Assembly (NCBI GenBank): GCA_902788315.1 | Contig: CADAJS010000001.1 | Span: 1 to 64,000, forward strand | DNA from: an uncultured Bacteroidales bacterium | GTDB lineage: Bacteria > Bacteroidota > Bacteroidia > Bacteroidales > Bacteroidaceae | Direction of reading: 5' to 3' | Length of the DNA stretch: 64,000 nucleotides | Part shown: one piece after another, positions 61,053 to 64,000 of the stretch | Numbering within the stretch: the first letter of the stretch is position 1 | How the letters are laid out: every line of letters begins with the position of its first letter | Translations under genes and position numbers: made by a program | The notes under the pieces: model-generated | Database searches by the model: none | Told to the model about the DNA's origin: nothing | Seen by the model: only the letters and a program-made list of their open reading frames with translations

Positions 61053-61228
61053 GACGATGCGGAGTGCCGCGCAGGACGATGCGGAGTACCACTTAGGACG
61101 ATGCAGCGTGCCACGCAAGACGATGCGGAGTGACGCGCAGGACGATGCGGAGTGCCACGCAGGACGATGCGGAGTGCCGCGCAGGACGATGCGGAGTGCC
61201 GCGCAGGACGATGCGGAGTGCCGCGCAA
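61053..61228. repeat. 22-bp tandem repeat, locus E (8 units)
   Basis: Eight head-to-tail units of exactly 22 bp starting at 61053, 61075, 61097, 61119, 61141, 61163, 61185 and 61207. The common form is GACGATGCGGAGTGCCGC followed by GCAG. Units 1, 6 and 7 are identical. Dyad core GCGG-AGTG-CCGC. No spacers, so this is not a CRISPR. Confidence 0.95.
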
Positions 61229-61264
61229 TGGGGTGAGGTTGGGAGCGCTGATAATCAGCACCCG

Positions 61265-61711
61265 TCAGTTGGCGGAAAAAGTCTCGTAGGTACCGTCATC
61301 GAAGAAGACACGAATCTCGGTAATCTTACGCTGTGGTTTGTCAATATATTTTATCGTTTCACGTAAGATAGGTGCAGGAGAAGGGGTAGAAGTGGGAGGG
61401 ATTGCAGTATCAAGAACCTGTGCCGAAGGGGACGAAGAAGCAAACATATCACCCTGAGGGGAGGAGAGGGGAACCGGAGCCGATGTCTCCTTCACCGTCT
61501 CCCCCACAAACATGTCGCCCTCGCCGAACATCAGCCAGGGGATGCTCACCTCTGGGAAACGTTCGTGAATGGCAGAGATGAGAGCATTGGTGGGGCGTGT
61601 ACGTCCCGTGAAAATACTTGACAAGGTGGCCTCAGCCACACAGAGCTCACTGGCAAATTGCTTTTGACTCATGCCTTGCTGTTTCATGAACTGGTAGATG
61701 CGATCCTTCAT
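61265..61711 (-). CDS. XRE-family helix-turn-helix regulator with C-terminal extension
   Basis: 148 residues. The N-terminal HTH_3 domain (about 1-62) contains MSQKQFASELCVAEATLSSIFTGRTRPT. A Pro/Ser-rich linker (70-115) leads to a conserved-looking tail RKITEIRVFFDDGTYETF. Such proteins are common in Bacteroidales and usually annotated only as helix-turn-helix proteins. It has a consensus promoter overlapping an ATTTGCAAAT palindrome, which may be its own operator (inference). The upstream spacer is a 773-bp AT-rich region with more such palindromes. Confidence 0.85.
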   Translation of the reverse strand: MKDRIYQFMKQQGMSQKQFASELCVAEATLSSIFTGRTRPTNALISAIHERFPEVSIPWLMFGEGDMFVGETVKETSAPVPLSSPQGDMFASSSPSAQVLDTAIPPTSTPSPAPILRETIKYIDKPQRKITEIRVFFDDGTYETFSAN

Positions 61712-62484
61712 TTTCGATACAATTAAGTGGGGCTGGCCACTGAATGACGTTCAATTTTCATCTGCAAAGGTAGCAATTCTCATTCGCATTTGCAAATATT
61801 CGGGAATGCAAATTACGATTCAGCCCTTCAAATAATATAAAAAACCAAAGTTTGCAATAGTAAACCGAAGCATGGACTGCGTTCGGAAATGTAATTTGGA
61901 GAATGTGAATTCAAATTAAGGAGGGTTAAAGTAAATAGATTCGGTGGATTGACGTATAAATCTGATTCTATTCGCATTGTACGTCGGAATTCACCAATAA
62001 ACAGCGAGAAACAGGGCAAATCCCTCACACTTTTCAACTTCCTGACATTTTACATGACACAATGCGTATATAAACATTCGTTTTTAATTGGGTTTTAATG
62101 ATTTACAACTTTATTCACCGCATTATATTCATATTCATTCAATATATTCCGTTGCGAAGATTTAAATTTGCAAATTCAAATTATGAAAGCAAAATGGCCC
62201 TGTGGTTACATTTTGTAAATTTACAAATGCGCAATTCCGCGGACACCCTGCAAGTAAGACCTTGAATTCACGTTTGTAAATCAAAATGCAAAGAAATGTT
62301 AATATGGCTCTGCCGCCACTTTCCGTGTGCCATTTTCAAAATGCTGCGATAATTCACCGACGAGTGTGCGGCTTGCAGATTCTGCGCGATTCTCAGCAAC
62401 CAGAAACATGGACTAACTGCCTATTTCACAAAGAAAACAGGACAGAAAAACGTGTATCGCCTTCTACACAAACGAGCGAAAAAA
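61712..62484. other. 773-bp AT-rich spacer with TTTGyAAA palindromes
   Basis: No supported gene: two ~70-codon frames lack start signals and family resemblance. It is much more AT-rich than the rest of the window. Palindromes: ATTTGCAAAT (61788-61797), AATTTGCAAATT (62165-62176), TTTGTAAATTTACAAA (62212-62227); single TTTGTAAA at 62273-62280. No DnaA-box cluster was seen. Confidence 0.7.
61765..61796 (-). promoter_or_regulatory. promoter of the XRE gene
   Basis: Minus-strand TACCTTTG (61765-61772) and TTTG (61793-61796), 20 bp apart. The -33 element is half of the palindrome ATTTGCAAAT, so a repressor bound there would block it. Confidence 0.75.
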
Positions 62485-63507
62485 TCAGTGAAGAATGAAG
62501 AAAATGAGCTCCTGAAGCAACTCTCCGGGAGGTGTTTTGCAGCCCCCTACCCCCTTGGAGGCACCATCGGTTCGGCGTATTTCAGCCAGAATCTGCATCA
62601 CCTTCACACCAGTGTAGTTTCTGCGTGCAGGCATGATATCGTACCTCACCATCCACGATGGCTTACCCAACCATTCGGCCACGCCATTCTCGCTCTTGTC
62701 GGGTGCGTAATATGAAAGCATTACGTCAGAAAAAAATGTAAATATTCGAGACAGCGTGACTGGCAACGCAAATCCACGCGGATTTCCCTGGTAGTACTTG
62801 ACGATGCGGTTGGCACGGAAAATGTCGCGCATGGCCAGCGCACTCTGCAGCTCAAAGTTGTTGAAGTCCTTGCTCACGCCCGTGAGCTCCTCCACCATCT
62901 CGGCCGTGATGCGTGCCTGCCCGGCGGGCAGCGCCATGATCAGTTTGTCCGTCTCCACGGCAAGGCGTGTCAGGTCGGCTCCGATATGATCGGCCAGCAT
63001 CCTCACCGCCTGCGGATCCATCTGCACCTTCTTCCCTCGTGCATAATCGCTGATGAAAGCTGGTAGCTGGGATTCGGGCGTGCGTTTGTTCTCATAGATG
63101 ACGCCAGCCTGCTGTATAGCCTTGTAGGCCGCCTTGCGCTTGTCGAGCGCACCGTTCTTGTGGCAGAAGATGAGTACCGTGGTCGGTGTACAGTGGGCAA
63201 GGTACTGCTCCAGCCCGTCCAAGGAGCGTATGGCCTGTGCTTCGCGCACAAGCACCACACGTCGATCGGCCATCATGGGATAGGCATGGCACAGCTCGAT
63301 AATCTGATTGACATTGACATCGGCACCATAGACAAGGTCGAGGTTGAAGTCGCGCTCCTCTGGTTTGAGCAGCGTGTCGGCCAGGAAATTGCTCAGCAGG
63401 TCGATGTAATAGGGCTCCTCGCCCATCAGATAATAGACGGGGGCCACTTTCCCCGCGCGCACGTTCCTTATTATCTCCTCGTGTGAGATGCCTCTTGCCG
63501 CTGCCAT
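62485..63507 (-). CDS. holA: DNA polymerase III delta subunit
   Basis: 340 residues. HolA pattern: APVYYLMGEEPYYIDLLSNFL at the N-terminus, AYPMMADRRVVLVREAQ, VLIFCHKNGALDKRKAAYKAI, and a C-terminal helical collar domain. It opens the sliding clamp within the clamp loader. ATG 63507 is used; the frame's earlier first codon is TTG. It overlaps the amn stop by one base (TGATG), so the two are translationally coupled. Confidence 0.93.
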   Translation of the reverse strand: MAAARGISHEEIIRNVRAGKVAPVYYLMGEEPYYIDLLSNFLADTLLKPEERDFNLDLVYGADVNVNQIIELCHAYPMMADRRVVLVREAQAIRSLDGLEQYLAHCTPTTVLIFCHKNGALDKRKAAYKAIQQAGVIYENKRTPESQLPAFISDYARGKKVQMDPQAVRMLADHIGADLTRLAVETDKLIMALPAGQARITAEMVEELTGVSKDFNNFELQSALAMRDIFRANRIVKYYQGNPRGFALPVTLSRIFTFFSDVMLSYYAPDKSENGVAEWLGKPSWMVRYDIMPARRNYTGVKVMQILAEIRRTDGASKGVGGCKTPPGELLQELIFFILH

Positions 63508-64000
63508 CAATAGTCGAATTTAAGGTGTTTCACGGTCTTCTTGCCCTGGAGAATCATCTCAAGGGCCTGGATGCCGATGCGCACGTGGTCACGCACGAAG
63601 TTCGTGGTCACGATATTGTCACTCTCGCTGGTCTTGACGCCGTCGGGAGTCATCGGGTTGTCACTGACGAGCAGAAGAGCGCCCGTAGGGATGTGGTTGG
63701 CAAAGCCGCAGGTGAAGAGTGTGGCCGTTTCCATATCGACCGCCATGGCACGCGTGCTGCGCAGGTAGTCCTTGAAGCGATCGTCATGCTCCCAGACACG
63801 GCGGTTGGTGGTATAGACAGTGCCCGTCCAGTAGTCGTACCCCAGGTCTCGGATGGTACTGGACACGGCGCGTTGCATCATAAAGGCAGGCAGCGCCGGA
63901 ATCTCGGGTGGGAAATAGTCATTGCTCGTACCCTCGCCGCGTATGCCGGCGATGGGCAGGATGAGGTCGCCTCGCTGAGTCTTGTTCGAGATACCTCCAC
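63507..64000 (-). CDS. amn: AMP nucleosidase / nucleoside phosphorylase-like (5' end beyond window)
   Basis: The C-terminal ~163 residues are present; the gene continues past 64000. Visible are SNKTQRGDLILPIAGIRGEGTSNDY, PPEIPALPAFMMQRAVSS, and AVDMETATLFTCGF, the phosphorylase-fold motif with the substrate-binding Met-Glu. DNP (in VSDNPMTPDGVK) is also typical. AMP nucleosidase splits AMP to adenine and ribose 5-phosphate. The substrate is inferred from overall resemblance to the Bacteroidales enzyme. It is upstream of and coupled to holA. Confidence 0.85.
   Translation of the reverse strand, partial: GGISNKTQRGDLILPIAGIRGEGTSNDYFPPEIPALPAFMMQRAVSSTIRDLGYDYWTGTVYTTNRRVWEHDDRFKDYLRSTRAMAVDMETATLFTCGFANHIPTGALLLVSDNPMTPDGVKTSESDNIVTTNFVRDHVRIGIQALEMILQGKKTVKHLKFDY

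Larger units (their letters stand above)
60703..61264. other. convergent, repeat-rich spacer
   Basis: 562 bp between dciA and the XRE gene. Contents: the ~95-bp element (60742-60836), a 190-bp stretch that on the minus strand could encode a short hydrophobic peptide but has no supported gene, and an eight-unit 22-bp array (61053-61228). Confidence 0.7.

Noticed and set aside
61053-61228. CRISPR array
   Set aside because: Units are contiguous 22-mers with no spacers and no cas genes nearby.
61049-61261. 70-residue protein encoded by the 22-bp array
   Set aside because: The translation is a 66-bp-period shadow of the repeat and there is no start signal.
61712-62484. Chromosomal origin of replication
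   Set aside because: AT-rich and near recF-dciA, but no cluster of TTATCCACA-type DnaA boxes and no dnaA/dnaN. In Bacteroidota recF is not a reliable origin marker.

Overview
The window is a gene-dense stretch of a Bacteroidota chromosome, most likely Bacteroidales and probably Prevotellaceae (inference). The evidence is direct. Roughly half the genes are preceded by the Bacteroidota -7 box TAnnTTTG, sometimes with TTTG about 20 bp upstream. Shine-Dalgarno sites are mostly absent. Two secreted proteins end in type IX secretion (T9SS) sorting tails. Other lineage markers are the DUF4295-L33-L28 cluster, an Rnf operon with a RseC homologue, a serine palmitoyltransferase, a C10 (streptopain-type) protease, a reverse rubrerythrin and the recF-dciA pair. 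Coding DNA is GC-rich and mostly conserved housekeeping. No prophage, integrase, transposase, CRISPR array or resistance gene was seen.

Layout. 1-578: gene-free, repeat-rich leader (G-run tract, 23-bp inverted repeat, and a ~95-bp element repeated 60 kb away). 579-3549: a GH99-like hydrolase divergent from a sialidase-like protein and nth. 3632-7305: a minus operon ftsY-rimO-HU-(HU/TM/LysM fusion). 7441-8094: DUF4295, rpmG, rpmB. 8338-14748: two secreted proteins, one a 1,780-residue GLUG-repeat T9SS substrate. 14986-17074: map and tsaD. 17261-19016: kdgK-eda (KDG catabolism). 19176-20471: NhaC-type antiporter. 20542-24191: etfB-etfA-acyl-CoA dehydrogenase. 24354-25109: exodeoxyribonuclease III. 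25599-35478: a co-directional minus block rseC-rnfBCDGEA-galE-C10 protease.

35638-38723: ispE, an RGS-rich exported protein and a diacylglycerol/sphingoid kinase-like gene, the last divergent from spt (38887-40071). 40199-44753: DbpA-like helicase, a small exported protein, GH92 alpha-mannosidase. 44888-46328: HU, tRNA-Gly(CCC), reverse rubrerythrin. 46418-48910: lepA and a Crp/Fnr-like regulator. 49039-51416: a conserved unknown, a BASS-like transporter, trmN6. 51521-57983: lon-tgt-lptF/G, then a DEAD-box helicase. 57946-59179: ribH and a TPR membrane protein. 59315-60702: recF-dciA. 60703-62484: repeat-rich and AT-rich spacer around an XRE regulator. 62485-64000: amn (partial)-holA.

The most interesting signals lie between or across ordinary genes. 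(1) A membrane protein joins a nucleoid-type HU domain to a periplasmic LysM domain, so it could tether DNA to the cell wall. (2) Five intergenic loci carry tandem units of exactly 22 bp whose dyad arms change compensatorily around a constant GTG. (3) A ~95-bp element with two TTTATCACGCGTGATAAA-type palindromes lies just downstream of two unrelated genes in the same gene-relative orientation. (4) A 773-bp AT-rich spacer upstream of an XRE regulator carries repeated TTTGyAAA palindromes.
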